Shown here piece by piece: positions 15,436-24,473 of a stretch of DNA of 36,285 nt. The DNA lies in NCBI GenBank assembly GCA_003645255.1, contig QNES01000023.1, forward strand, positions 1 to 36,285, written 5' to 3'. Made by a program: the position numbers and the translations under genes. The notes under the pieces were generated by a model. That model was not told where the DNA came from, did no database searches, and worked only from the letters and a program-made list of their open reading frames with translations. The stretch's first letter is position 1, and each line of letters opens with the position of its first letter. The stretch is from Gammaproteobacteria bacterium (GTDB lineage Bacteria; Pseudomonadota; Gammaproteobacteria; Beggiatoales; Beggiatoaceae).

Positions 15436-15465
15436 TTGTTGGTATAATTTTTGTTGGTATAATTT
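15436..15465 (+). promoter_or_regulatory. Tandem 15-bp duplication with two TATAAT boxes upstream of tpsB
   Basis: TTGTTGGTATAATTT occurs twice head-to-tail (15436-15450 and 15451-15465). Each unit holds a TATAAT (-10-like, 15443-15448 and 15458-15463). TTGTTG of the first unit lies 16 bp before the second TATAAT, so the duplication itself creates a candidate -35/-10 pair. The gene start is 52 bp downstream of the second box. Confidence 0.45.
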
Positions 15466-15517
15466 ATGCCTGGATCAAAGTTGCGTTTACATGATTAATT
15501 AATAAAAGGAGAGCATT

Positions 15518-17266
15518 TTGAAAAACAACCGATACACTAAGCCATACCATTTTTCCCCTTTTCTCTTTTTTTTAAAAGGGGGAGGAATTTTAGCATTGCT
15601 ACTAACATCACTAACTCACCCTTTATTGGCTGAAGTGTCTAATGAATTCGCACAATCAGCCGTCTTAGAACAAGATAACAGTTCGCCGCTTCCCGGACTA
15701 GGCAATTTACCTCCAATTGAACCTGGACAATTGCTTTCTTCGCTAGGTTCTATCAAGGTTAAACAATTTCAGTTTGAAGATAACTATGTTTTTTCTGACG
15801 AAGAACTGGCAGAAATAACACGACCTTACGTAAAAGAGCTCTCCGCTGAACAATTGCAAGATGTCAAAAATGAAGTGACTCAATTCTATATTGATAAGGG
15901 ATATATCAATTCGGGAGCCATTATTCCAGATCAAAAGTTAGTAGATGGCATTGTAACGATAAAAATTATCGAAGGAACCCTCCTCCGTGTTGATGTGACC
16001 GGCAATGAAAAACTGTACTCCTCTTATGTTGATAAACGTTTAAAGGGCAAAGAGGGTGCCGCACTTAATATCAATGAATTGCAGGAACGCCTACAAATGC
16101 TACAACTAAACCCCAGGATACAACGCATCCAAGCGGAACTTGGACCTGGCGTGAAACTGGGTGAAGGTCGCTTGAAAATTAATGTTGTAGAAGACAGCCC
16201 TCATCAATTTGAATTTGTTTTTAACAATTATCGTTCCCCTAGTATCGGTGGCTATCGGGGTGAAATTAAATACTGGCATCATAATGTCACGGGTTCCTTA
16301 ATGGGTAAGGGTTGGGGTGATACCTTATATCTTCGCTATGGTCTGACCGAAGGACTAAAAGATGTTACATTGAGATATGATATCCCCCTCAATCACCATG
16401 ATACTACCTTGTCTTTCAACATAGAGCGTAGTGATTCCGAAGTGGTTGAGGAACCTTTTAAAAAACTGGATGTTGAAAGTGAAGCTGATACTTATGCAAT
16501 CACTCTACGCCATCCCTTGATTCAAAAACCTCAAGAAGCTTTTGATTTGGCATTGAGATTAGAAAAACGCATGAGTAAGACTTTTATTCTAAGCCAACCT
16601 TTTTCCTTTTCACCTGGAGTACAAAAAGGCGAAACTGATCTTTCCGTTATACGCTTTTCTCAAGAATGGGTTAGGCGTAGCTCTATTTCCGTTATTGCAG
16701 CTCGTTCTAGTCTTAACTTTGGTATCGATGCTTTAGATTCTACTATTAATGACGACGGTTCACCTGATAGTCAATTTTTTACTTGGCTTGGGCAATTTCA
16801 ATATGTTGGGCAATTAAATTTCTTCAAAACACCTTGGCTGAACAATAGCCGAATTATCTTTCGTACCGATTTTCAGTGGGCGAGAGAAGACCTATTGCCT
16901 TTAGAAAAATTATCTATTGGTGGTGCGACCACCGTGCGGGGTTATCGGGAGAATTTGTTGACTCGTGACAATGGTTTAATCTCTTCTTTGGAATGGCGTA
17001 TCCCCATTTATGGGCAAAGCAAAGATTCTAAATACGGTAAAGTGGAATTTACCCCGTTTATAGATTATGGTCGTTCCTGGAATACTGACATTGATACACC
17101 TGAACCAAAAGATATTTATAGTGCGGGCTTAGGAGTGCGTTGGAAGGCAAATGAAAATATTCATGCTCAACTTTATTGGGGTTACGCACTTCGTGATGTT
17201 CCTGAGCAGGAAGATAAGGACTTACAAGATAATGGTGTACATTTTGGAATGAGTGTGCTGTTTTAA
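15518..17266 (+). CDS. TpsB/ShlB-family outer-membrane translocator (two-partner secretion)
   Basis: TpsB proteins are 16-strand outer-membrane barrels that export a large TpsA partner. The product starts with a positively charged stretch and a hydrophobic signal (GGGILALLLTSL) with likely cleavage after PLLA. POTRA-type domains span about residues 80-225 (KQFQFEDNYVFSDEEL and IIEGTLLRVDVTGNEKL landmarks), and a barrel runs to the terminal Phe (GMSVLF). The loop-6 VRGY motif is present (TTVRGYREN, near residue 472). The start is TTG, chosen because AAAAGGAG lies just upstream and no other start fits. No filamentous-haemagglutinin-like TpsA gene lies within the window, so its cargo is unknown. 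Length (582 aa) is normal for the family. Confidence 0.9.
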   Translation: MKNNRYTKPYHFSPFLFFLKGGGILALLLTSLTHPLLAEVSNEFAQSAVLEQDNSSPLPGLGNLPPIEPGQLLSSLGSIKVKQFQFEDNYVFSDEELAEITRPYVKELSAEQLQDVKNEVTQFYIDKGYINSGAIIPDQKLVDGIVTIKIIEGTLLRVDVTGNEKLYSSYVDKRLKGKEGAALNINELQERLQMLQLNPRIQRIQAELGPGVKLGEGRLKINVVEDSPHQFEFVFNNYRSPSIGGYRGEIKYWHHNVTGSLMGKGWGDTLYLRYGLTEGLKDVTLRYDIPLNHHDTTLSFNIERSDSEVVEEPFKKLDVESEADTYAITLRHPLIQKPQEAFDLALRLEKRMSKTFILSQPFSFSPGVQKGETDLSVIRFSQEWVRRSSISVIAARSSLNFGIDALDSTINDDGSPDSQFFTWLGQFQYVGQLNFFKTPWLNNSRIIFRTDFQWAREDLLPLEKLSIGGATTVRGYRENLLTRDNGLISSLEWRIPIYGQSKDSKYGKVEFTPFIDYGRSWNTDIDTPEPKDIYSAGLGVRWKANENIHAQLYWGYALRDVPEQEDKDLQDNGVHFGMSVLF

Positions 17267-17333
17267 GATAGAAATACTATTTTGTACTTAACCGCGTTCA
17301 GTGAAATGCGCCCGCGACAGTCGTCTTAAAAAA

Positions 17334-20258
17334 ATGAACTTTTTTAAACGCTACAACTACATTATGTTAGCCACATTTTTTATAGTTACCAGTATTTCAG
17401 CAGGGCTTTTTTATGGGCAATTTCTATCTCGTTATGAGCATGAAGTACACTACCTTAAACATGAATTTGAAGAACGTGTTTTTGGCATTGATTCCCTGAT
17501 GAAAAAAGCGATTAATCATGTAGAAGCCATGCAAATAGCAGCGCAATCTTTTTTTATCGCCAATCCAAATCAACCACCCCCCTCTTTGTTATTTTCTCAG
17601 CTTGAAATGGATTTGGCGCGAAATAATTATGCACTGGATAATGTGAAAGCACCCTTTCACACCAGCGTAGTGGGCAACTTAACAGGTATAGGTTCGTTAG
17701 AGCAACGTTCACCAGATTTTTACCGAGAAATTGAAATGGCTTTGCATCTTAATACCCAATTTCAAATTACGCTCCATAATTTACCTAATCTCACTTGGGC
17801 TTATTATATATCTGCTAACCAATTTATAAATATTTATCCCTGGGTGACTTCACAAAAATTTAGATTGACTAAAAAAATTTACACCCATGAATTTTATACA
17901 TTGGCGTTGCCAGAAAACAATCCAGAGCGGCAATCATTTTGGATAAATGCTTATATTGATGAAGCGGGTAAAGGCTTGATGGTGACGGGTGCTGCGCCAG
18001 TTTATGATGGTGACGAATTTCGGGGTATCGTTGCCTTAGATTTTACGCTTGATTTTCTCAATACGTTCATCCAAAAATTTGAACATCTACACAGTGTGCC
18101 TTTTATTACCAATCAAAATAATCAGCTATTGGCACACCCTACCTTAGTGAGTTCAAAATCTGACACCGTCAAAACTATTGACATGGCATTTCCTGGCATA
18201 ACGCATACCCAAATGAATAAACTATTTCAAGCACCTCCAATGGAAATCCAAAAAATAGCATCTCATTTATTTCTCTATCAAAAACTTCAAAATGTACCTT
18301 GGAAATTAGTCTTATGGATAGAAAAAGAGAAAATTGTACTGGAGGCTATTCATAGTATCAGTTTTTTTTTAGTCGTTTTATTTTTCGCTTTAGCCGTCAT
18401 TTTTATTGTGACACTTCGCATAACTCGGCAAGAATTTATTATTCCAGCAGCTTTATTAGTCAAACATATAGAATCTGAATATGTTGGTATCAATTCACCT
18501 ATCCCTAAAATACCTAAAAACTGGTTTGTCTGGTTTAAAACGATTTCTGAAATCTTTAGGGAAAACAGGCACTTAGTCACCTCTTTAAAGGCGACAAACA
18601 AAGAATTGCGCGAAAATGAACAAAAGTTTCGGGCTATTTTTGAACAAGCCCATCAATTAGTTGGTATAATAACTATTGACGGTATACTATTGGAAGTGAA
18701 TAAAACCGCTTTGCAGTTAAGCGGTGTGCAAGAAGAGACTGTCATAGGTGAACCTTTTTGGGAAACACCCTGGTGGAATCATTCAAAAGCATTACAAGCC
18801 CAACTTAAAACGGCTATTAAAGAAGCCGCTAATGGCAAAGTTATCCAATTTGAAGCCACTCATCCCAATTCAGTTACCGGTGAATTAGTTTTTATTGATG
18901 TTTCCATCAGACCACTCAAAAATGAGTCAGGAAAAGTGCTCATGCTGATACCTGAAGGGCGTGATATCACTGAGCGCAAACAAGCTGAAAAAAATAAGAT
19001 TCGCTTAATTAAGGAACAATCCGCTAAAGAAAAAGCCGAAATAGCACTGCGAAAAACGGAAGGTTGGTTTCGTAATCTGGTTGAAACAACACCTGATTGG
19101 ATATGGGAAGTGAATCAGCAAGCTGAATATGTTTACATAAGTCCTCAGATAGAGACATTACTTGGATTTAAACCAGATGAAATACTAGGTAAAACACCTT
19201 TTCATCTTATGCCACTTGAAGAAGCAAAACGTGTTGGAAAGATTTTTGGTGATATTGTTCAAAAATGCAAACCCTTTGCTCATTTGGAAAATATAAACCG
19301 CCACAAAGCGGGGCACGAAGTGATAATGGAAAGCAGTGGCGTACCGTTATTTGATCCAGATGGCAATATTTATGGGTGGCGTGGTATAGATCGGGATATT
19401 ACCGAGCGGAAACGGGCTACTGAGGAATTAATTAAAGTCAACAAAGCTTATCAAAAGTTTATACCGCATCAATTCTTAAATTTGTTAGGTAGGAAAAGTG
19501 TTATTGATGTACAATTAGGCGATCAAATTAAAAAAGAAATGACCATTTTATTTGCTGATATTCGTCATTTTACCTCGTTATCGGAAAATATGTCTCCAGA
19601 AGATAACTTTAATTTTATCAATGCTTATTTGGGTCAAATGGAACCTGTCATTGCCCAACATCATGGTTTTATTGACAAATATATTGGTGATGCTATCATG
19701 GCGTTGTTTCCAAGTGCCGATGATGCCTTACAGGCGGCTATTGACATGTTGAAAAAATTGACGACCTATAATTTAAGCCGAGGTCGCCCTGGTCGTCCAG
19801 TCCTTAATATTGGCATTGGACTCAACAGCGGATCATTAATACTGGGTATCGTAGGCACTCACAATCGTATGGATAGTACGGTCATTGCAGATGCGGTTAA
19901 TTTAGCCTCTCGTGTTGAAGAATTAACCAAAATTTACAATATTCCCTTGTTAATCACTGAACATACCTATAGAAAATTAGCGGAGCCCAAAAAATATCAT
20001 ATTCGGGTACTTGATGCCGCAATAGTGAAAGGAAAATCAGAAGAAGTAACCGTTTACGAAGTTTTTGATGCAGATAAACCTGAATGTCTTGCCTTGAAAA
20101 ATAAAACATTATCTATTTTTAAACAAGGATTTGTACTGTATCATTGTGATGAATTGCCGGATGCCCAAGTTTTTTTTGAAGAAGTTTTACAGATGAATGA
20201 AAATGACAATGTTGCCCGAATTTATTTGCAACGTTGTAAATTAATGGTTAATAGTTAA
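17334..20258 (+). CDS. dCache/PAS membrane receptor with adenylate cyclase domain
   Basis: The 974-residue product makes cAMP in response to an external and probably an internal signal. It has one span near residues 8-28, a periplasmic dCache-like sensor to about residue 335, and a second span (FFLVVLFFALAVIFIVTL) near 340-360. Two PAS domains follow, at about 430-555 and 575-700, each ending in a GRDITERK or DRDITERK type of PAC signature. The cyclase has metal Asp742 in LFADIRHF, KYIGDAIMALF, and ADAVNLASR, which point to ATP as substrate. The ATG at 17334 (MNFFKRYNY) is preferred to a GTG 33 bases upstream, since it gives a normal signal anchor. The last four residues and stop come from a heptamer repeat. 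It is a paralogue of the cyclase part of the 12123 gene. Confidence 0.92.
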   Translation: MNFFKRYNYIMLATFFIVTSISAGLFYGQFLSRYEHEVHYLKHEFEERVFGIDSLMKKAINHVEAMQIAAQSFFIANPNQPPPSLLFSQLEMDLARNNYALDNVKAPFHTSVVGNLTGIGSLEQRSPDFYREIEMALHLNTQFQITLHNLPNLTWAYYISANQFINIYPWVTSQKFRLTKKIYTHEFYTLALPENNPERQSFWINAYIDEAGKGLMVTGAAPVYDGDEFRGIVALDFTLDFLNTFIQKFEHLHSVPFITNQNNQLLAHPTLVSSKSDTVKTIDMAFPGITHTQMNKLFQAPPMEIQKIASHLFLYQKLQNVPWKLVLWIEKEKIVLEAIHSISFFLVVLFFALAVIFIVTLRITRQEFIIPAALLVKHIESEYVGINSPIPKIPKNWFVWFKTISEIFRENRHLVTSLKATNKELRENEQKFRAIFEQAHQLVGIITIDGILLEVNKTALQLSGVQEETVIGEPFWETPWWNHSKALQAQLKTAIKEAANGKVIQFEATHPNSVTGELVFIDVSIRPLKNESGKVLMLIPEGRDITERKQAEKNKIRLIKEQSAKEKAEIALRKTEGWFRNLVETTPDWIWEVNQQAEYVYISPQIETLLGFKPDEILGKTPFHLMPLEEAKRVGKIFGDIVQKCKPFAHLENINRHKAGHEVIMESSGVPLFDPDGNIYGWRGIDRDITERKRATEELIKVNKAYQKFIPHQFLNLLGRKSVIDVQLGDQIKKEMTILFADIRHFTSLSENMSPEDNFNFINAYLGQMEPVIAQHHGFIDKYIGDAIMALFPSADDALQAAIDMLKKLTTYNLSRGRPGRPVLNIGIGLNSGSLILGIVGTHNRMDSTVIADAVNLASRVEELTKIYNIPLLITEHTYRKLAEPKKYHIRVLDAAIVKGKSEEVTVYEVFDADKPECLALKNKTLSIFKQGFVLYHCDELPDAQVFFEEVLQMNENDNVARIYLQRCKLMVNS

Positions 20259-20261
20259 TGT
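20241..20261 (+). repeat. Tandem heptamer TTAATGG/TTAATAG/TTAATGT supplying a stop codon
   Basis: Three imperfect 7-bp units overlap the 3' end of the cyclase gene, so that the repeat encodes Met-Val-Asn-Ser-stop. The 15 bases ATGGTTAATAGTTAA (20244-20258) are identical to the end of thrC (33018-33032). Confidence 0.75.
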
Positions 20262-20287
20262 TAGAAACCCGATTTTTTATAATGTTT

Positions 20288-20320
20288 AGAAATCCGATTT
20301 TTGGAAAAAATCTGATTTCT
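20288..20320. repeat. Hairpin of the AGAAATnCnATTTTT family (CCG variant), upstream of pbpC
   Basis: AGAAATCCGATTTTT pairs with AAAAAATCTGATTTCT around GG, with one G-T wobble replacing a G-C pair. It lies about 22 bp before the pbpC start and follows the cyclase stop by 30 bp. Confidence 0.65.
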
Positions 20321-20342
20321 TCATGAAAGAGAGAAATTTTAT

Positions 20343-22550
20343 ATGCGTAAATTTATTTTGATGAATCTTATTGTTCTCTTAATGGCTAGTAGTATGCTTT
20401 TTTGGAAAACCGTTACTGATTTGGCACCCCCGCCTGAAACCTTATCAATTACTGATTTTACACTGCAAAAAGTGCAGCTGCTTGATCGTCATGCGACTCC
20501 GCTAACGATCACTTATCAAAATGAATGGAATATTCATGATTATGTACCCTTGCATGAAATTCCAGAACGATTACAACAGATTTTTATCTTAGCCGAAGAT
20601 AAACGTTTTTTTGAGCATCATGGTCCTGATTGGTGGGCGCGGTGGCATGCTACCTGGCAAAATATTAAGGCATTGCGAGTGGTACGGGGTGCAAGCACGA
20701 TAACAGAACAAAGTGTGCGAATGTTGCACCCGCGCCCAAGAACGTTTTGGTCCCGCTGGTTAGAAGGTTTTGAAGCTTTCTTCTTTGAAAAACGTTTTTC
20801 TAAGGCTGATATTTTAGAATTTTATCTGAATCAGGTGCCTTATGTCAGTCAGCGACGAGGTGTCGTGCAAGCAGCCCGTCATTATTTTGATCGGGATTTA
20901 GATACCTTAAATATTAAGGAAATGATGGCTTTATCGGTCTTAGTCCGCGCCCCGACTCGTTTAGATTTACGTCGAGGTACCCAGGAAATTAAGACACCCA
21001 TTGCCCGCCTGGCTGAACGCCTTTTAGCATTAGGCATCTTGACACAAGAGGATTATCAAGCTATTTTAACGATGCCACTGCGTCTGCATGAGCCTCATTT
21101 ACCAGTACAAGCCACACATTTTGTCAATTATATTTACACATCGCGCCCTGCTCAACATCTACAAACACAAGGGCGTTTATACACGACTTTAAATGATAGT
21201 ATCCAAAGAGCGGTCCAACAAATACTGGACCAACGTGTACATAATTTGCGTAACAAAAATGTCAATCATGGCGCGGTGCTAGTAGTCGATCACCAAACAC
21301 ACGAAGTTTTAGCTTGGGCAAATGTCGGTCAACCTTCATTAGATAAACCGGGTAGCCAAATTGATGCAGTGACGACTCCCCGTCAACCCGGTTCTACACT
21401 GAAACCATTCTTATATGCTTTAGCCATAGAAAAAGGCTGGACTGCTGCCACTTTGATTAATGATGCGCCGTTAGCGGCGGCGGTAGGCACCGGGATGCAT
21501 AGCTATCGCAATTATAGCCGTCATTATTATGGACCACTGCGTTTGCGCGATGCGCTGGCAAACTCTCTGAATATTCCTGCTATTCGTGCGATTCAATTTA
21601 CAGGCGCCGGTCAGTTTTTACAGCGTTTACATCAATTAGGTATTAAAAGTTTAACCGCCCACCCTGATTATTATGGTGATGGTTTAGCCCTGGGAAACGG
21701 GGGCATCACTTTATTAGAACTAGTGCAAGCCTACGCAACTTTAGCTAATCAAGGCATATTTCGGTCCTTGAAAGTTTTACGCGATGCGTCGTCATCTCAT
21801 TCTAGGCGAGTATTTTCGCCTGAAATCAGTTCGATTATTGCTGATATATTATCCGATTCTGACGCTCGGAGCAATGAATTTGGGCGCGGTGCCTTGTTGC
21901 GTTTTCCTATTCAAACGGCGGTTAAAACGGGTACTTCTACTGATTATAGGGATGCCTGGGCTGTCGGCTTTAATCATCATTATACTGTCGGCGTGTGGTT
22001 AGGCAATTTAGATCAAAAACCGATGTCTCGTGTTTCAGGTGCCTCTGGTCCTGCCCTATTATTACGCGCCGTCTTTGCCGAATTAAACCGATATGAAGAG
22101 ACAAAACCATTATATCTGAGTCCCCAATTAGTTAAAGCCAATATTTGTCGCACGACGGGACAACGGGCAACTTCGGATTGTCCTAGTCGAATTGAGTGGT
22201 TTGTCCCTGGCACCGAGCCATCTGAAAAAATTATCATGGCAACGGCTGATGACAGCATTATCCAAACACCATTATATCTGAGACAACCCAGCCCTGGTTT
22301 ACAATTAGCCATGGATCCCCGTATTCCAGATGAACATGAAGCGTTTGCACTGATATTGTCAGAGACACCGCTAGAAACTAGCAGCGTGGAATGGCTTATT
22401 GATGAAGAGGTAGTCGGGACAACAGCCTCTGATGTGAATCAGTTTCTATGGTCAATAAAACGTGGGACGCATGTCGCACAAGCCAGAATTTGGGCAATTG
22501 ATTCGGAAGAACCGTTGACAACGCCTGTTGTGAGATTTTCTGTTAAATAG
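20343..22550 (+). CDS. pbpC: Penicillin-binding protein 1C (bifunctional glycosyltransferase/transpeptidase)
   Basis: PBP1C is an inner-membrane peptidoglycan synthase. After an N-terminal membrane anchor (residues 4-22), the GT51 glycosyltransferase domain shows catalytic Glu85 in LAEDKRFFEHHG and the RGASTITEQ motif. The transpeptidase has Ser351 in GSTLKPF (SxxK), SLN in LANSLNIPAI and KTGTS at about residue 528. The last ~130 residues, with CRTTGQRATSDCP, correspond to the PBP1C C-terminal (BiPBP_C) domain. Length (735 aa) is near the family norm (~770). The usual alpha-2-macroglobulin-like neighbour (yfhM in E. coli) is not in the window. No other cell-wall genes lie beside it. Confidence 0.94.
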   Translation: MRKFILMNLIVLLMASSMLFWKTVTDLAPPPETLSITDFTLQKVQLLDRHATPLTITYQNEWNIHDYVPLHEIPERLQQIFILAEDKRFFEHHGPDWWARWHATWQNIKALRVVRGASTITEQSVRMLHPRPRTFWSRWLEGFEAFFFEKRFSKADILEFYLNQVPYVSQRRGVVQAARHYFDRDLDTLNIKEMMALSVLVRAPTRLDLRRGTQEIKTPIARLAERLLALGILTQEDYQAILTMPLRLHEPHLPVQATHFVNYIYTSRPAQHLQTQGRLYTTLNDSIQRAVQQILDQRVHNLRNKNVNHGAVLVVDHQTHEVLAWANVGQPSLDKPGSQIDAVTTPRQPGSTLKPFLYALAIEKGWTAATLINDAPLAAAVGTGMHSYRNYSRHYYGPLRLRDALANSLNIPAIRAIQFTGAGQFLQRLHQLGIKSLTAHPDYYGDGLALGNGGITLLELVQAYATLANQGIFRSLKVLRDASSSHSRRVFSPEISSIIADILSDSDARSNEFGRGALLRFPIQTAVKTGTSTDYRDAWAVGFNHHYTVGVWLGNLDQKPMSRVSGASGPALLLRAVFAELNRYEETKPLYLSPQLVKANICRTTGQRATSDCPSRIEWFVPGTEPSEKIIMATADDSIIQTPLYLRQPSPGLQLAMDPRIPDEHEAFALILSETPLETSSVEWLIDEEVVGTTASDVNQFLWSIKRGTHVAQARIWAIDSEEPLTTPVVRFSVK

Positions 22551-22599
22551 TTGATTTATAAAGTTTTTTTATAATTGAGTGGGTGATTTAAAAGGGCAA

Positions 22600-22624
22600 A
22601 AATACCATTAGAAAAAGGGTATTT
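22600..22624. terminator. Weak hairpin after pbpC
   Basis: AAATACC and GGTATTT form a 7-bp stem around an A-rich loop, 50 bp after the pbpC stop, followed by CTTTTG. It looks like a degraded member of the ACC/GGT hairpin variant and may serve as a weak terminator. Confidence 0.35.
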
Positions 22625-22679
22625 CTTTTGACACCGAGAAAAACGGGTTCATTTCAAAAGTCGTTTATAGTTATAAAAA

Positions 22680-22753
22680 AGCCTCAGAATAAATTCTGAG
22701 GCTAAAAGCTAAAGTGCCCTGGCACTTAGTGATTTAGAATTTATTCTGAGGCT
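22680..22753. mobile_element. 74-bp MITE-like element with 18-bp perfect TIRs
   Basis: AGCCTCAGAATAAATTCT (22680-22697) and its exact reverse complement (22736-22753) bound the element. The left end is itself part of a hairpin (AGCCTCAGAAT/ATTCTGAGGCT), and a second hairpin AAGTGCC/GGCACTT lies at 22712-22727. The end core CAGAATAAATTCTG is related to the inner palindrome of the element at 5626-5705. No clear target duplication was found. It lies 35 bp before the next start. Confidence 0.7.
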
Positions 22754-22788
22754 GTTTCAAAAATACCTAACCAGCATGAAATAAAAAA

Positions 22789-23388
22789 ATGTCATATAGT
22801 CAATTTACTTTAGCCACTGTTAAGAAAACTTTTAATCTCACTACTGAAGAAGAAGTTGATCTTTTTGCGCCTGTCTCAAAAATTAAGTGCAGTGAATATT
22901 TAGCAGACATGCTTCAATACAATGTTCCATTAGCACTCGCCAGCAATACTGAAAAAGCGCGATCCGAAATGATTATCACGCCCATTTTAATTGAGATTAG
23001 AAAACGACTGAACGCTGGCTTTAATTTATTTTCGGGGATTGAATTTGATGTGGAATCTGAAAAGGGTTTGAACGGTTATTGCGATTTTATTCTGAGTCAT
23101 TCCCCGGAAAAACTATTTGTTGCAGCACCTGTGATAATGCTCGTGGAAGCGAAGAATGAAAATATTAAAGGTGGATTGGGGCAATGTATTGCAGAAATGG
23201 TAGCGGCACAGATATTTAATGAACGTGAAGGCAATGAAATTTCTACCATTTATGGGGCGGTGACTATTGGTACGATTTGGCAATTTTTGAAACTCACCGA
23301 TAAGGCAGTTGAAATTGATTTGACTGAATATTACTTGACAGAAATAGATAAAATTTTGGGCATTTTAGTCAGTGTTGTTAATGGTTAG
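22789..23388 (+). CDS. Hypothetical PD-(D/E)XK nuclease-like protein (199 aa)
   Basis: The product has a pattern of the PD-(D/E)XK fold: a helix with Glu near residue 60 (EKARSEMIITPILIEI), an Asp in GYCDFILS (about residue 103), and a V-Glu-Ala-Lys motif in IMLVEAKNENI (about 122-124), followed by a Gln-containing helix (GQCIAEMVAAQIF). The spacing suits a nuclease or a nuclease-derived binding protein. Similar proteins are frequent as orphans in filamentous cyanobacteria and sulfur bacteria. No methylase or partner gene is adjacent. There is no signal peptide and no clear ribosome-binding site, only an A-run before the ATG. Its last codons and stop (Val-Val-Asn-Gly-stop) come from a GTTAATG/GTTAG heptamer repeat. 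Confidence 0.65.
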   Translation: MSYSQFTLATVKKTFNLTTEEEVDLFAPVSKIKCSEYLADMLQYNVPLALASNTEKARSEMIITPILIEIRKRLNAGFNLFSGIEFDVESEKGLNGYCDFILSHSPEKLFVAAPVIMLVEAKNENIKGGLGQCIAEMVAAQIFNEREGNEISTIYGAVTIGTIWQFLKLTDKAVEIDLTEYYLTEIDKILGILVSVVNG

Positions 23389-23453
23389 GAACGTGCCTGA
23401 AATAACTTCGACAACTGTAAGGGTAACCACAAGGGATTACCCCTACGATATTC

Positions 23454-24395
23454 TCAATAAAACATTTTGTCTTTAAAAAATAAGGCTTTGGCTAATTGAA
23501 CATCCTTCTCAATTTGTTTTTTTAGGGCATCAAAAGAGCTAAAACGCTGTTCTTCACGTAGTTTATGCGCAAATTCCACTTCGACATAATGTCCATAAAT
23601 GGTTTTGTCAAAATCAAATAGATGTACCTCTAATAATAATTGATTATCATCAAATGTTGGGCGTGTCCCTAAATTAGCGATACCGGTCAACGGTTTTTCT
23701 GTTATTCCCTGTAGCATCGTTGCAAATACACCGTGAAGTGGTGATACTTGGCGATGTAAAAAAATATTGGCGGTTGGAAAACCTATTGTGCGTCCCCGTT
23801 GTTCTCCATAGCGAACACGCCCACATAGCGTATAAGGACGACCCAATAATTTTTTCGCGCCTTGCATGTCGCCCTGTTCCAGTGCTTGACGGACGCGGGT
23901 ACTGCTAACCCGCTCGTTGCCTAAGATAAAAGTTTGTTGACTTTCTACCTGAAAACCATATTGTTTGCCGGCTTGTTGCAAGGTCGCAAAATTGCCCTGA
24001 CGCTTTTTTCCAAAATGAAAGTCATCGCCAACGACTAAATGCCGTACCCCTAAAGCTTTGATTAATACTTGCTGGATAAAATCTTCGGCTGAAATAGTTG
24101 CCAATTTATTATCAAAATGTAGGCACAAAACTCGCTCAACGCCATAACGGTGCATAGCCATCAATTTTTCCCGTAGTCTGGTTAAACGGGCTGGCACTTT
24201 ATCCGGGGCAAAAAATTCTTGTGGTTGGGGTTCAAAAATAATCACCACTGCTGGTAATTGCCAATTCTGGCTGATCATTGCTAATTGTTGCAAAACAGCT
24301 TGATGACCTAAATGCACACCGTCAAAATTACCGATTGTTGCAACACAGCCCTGATGTAGATGGCGCAATTGTGATAAATTTCTAATGAATTCCAT
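23454..24395 (-). CDS. ribF: Bifunctional riboflavin kinase/FAD synthetase
   Basis: RibF converts riboflavin to FMN and then FAD. The N-terminal nucleotidyltransferase domain has GNFDGVHLGHQ (residues about 23-33) and the VGDDFHFGKKRQG and SSTRVRQALEQGD blocks. The riboflavin-kinase domain has GRVRYGEQRGRTIGFPTAN and the EVHLFDFDKTIYGHYVEVEF block. I choose the ATG at 24395 (MEFIRNLSQL), since RibF normally begins there. An upstream in-frame ATG at 24452 would add 19 residues translated from heptamer-like repeat. The resulting 313 aa matches the family. The gene often precedes ileS and lspA, but here it is alone on the minus strand. Confidence 0.95.
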   Translation of the reverse strand: MEFIRNLSQLRHLHQGCVATIGNFDGVHLGHQAVLQQLAMISQNWQLPAVVIIFEPQPQEFFAPDKVPARLTRLREKLMAMHRYGVERVLCLHFDNKLATISAEDFIQQVLIKALGVRHLVVGDDFHFGKKRQGNFATLQQAGKQYGFQVESQQTFILGNERVSSTRVRQALEQGDMQGAKKLLGRPYTLCGRVRYGEQRGRTIGFPTANIFLHRQVSPLHGVFATMLQGITEKPLTGIANLGTRPTFDDNQLLLEVHLFDFDKTIYGHYVEVEFAHKLREEQRFSSFDALKKQIEKDVQLAKALFFKDKMFY

Positions 24396-24401
24396 GTTTA
24401 A

Positions 24402-24415
24402 TTGGGGATTGGGTA
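24402..24415 (-). repeat. Tandem heptamer TACCCAA/TCCCCAA before ribF
   Basis: On the coding strand TACCCAA then TCCCCAA lie 6 bases before the ribF ATG, separated by TTAAAC. They have the same phase and orientation as the heptamers before four other genes here. TCCCCAA-type heptamers are also known from short tandem repeats of cyanobacteria. Confidence 0.6.
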
Positions 24416-24473
24416 ATCTCGTTGATAAAATAGTTACCATAGTCCGCCGCACTACATGCTATAGATGTTCAGA

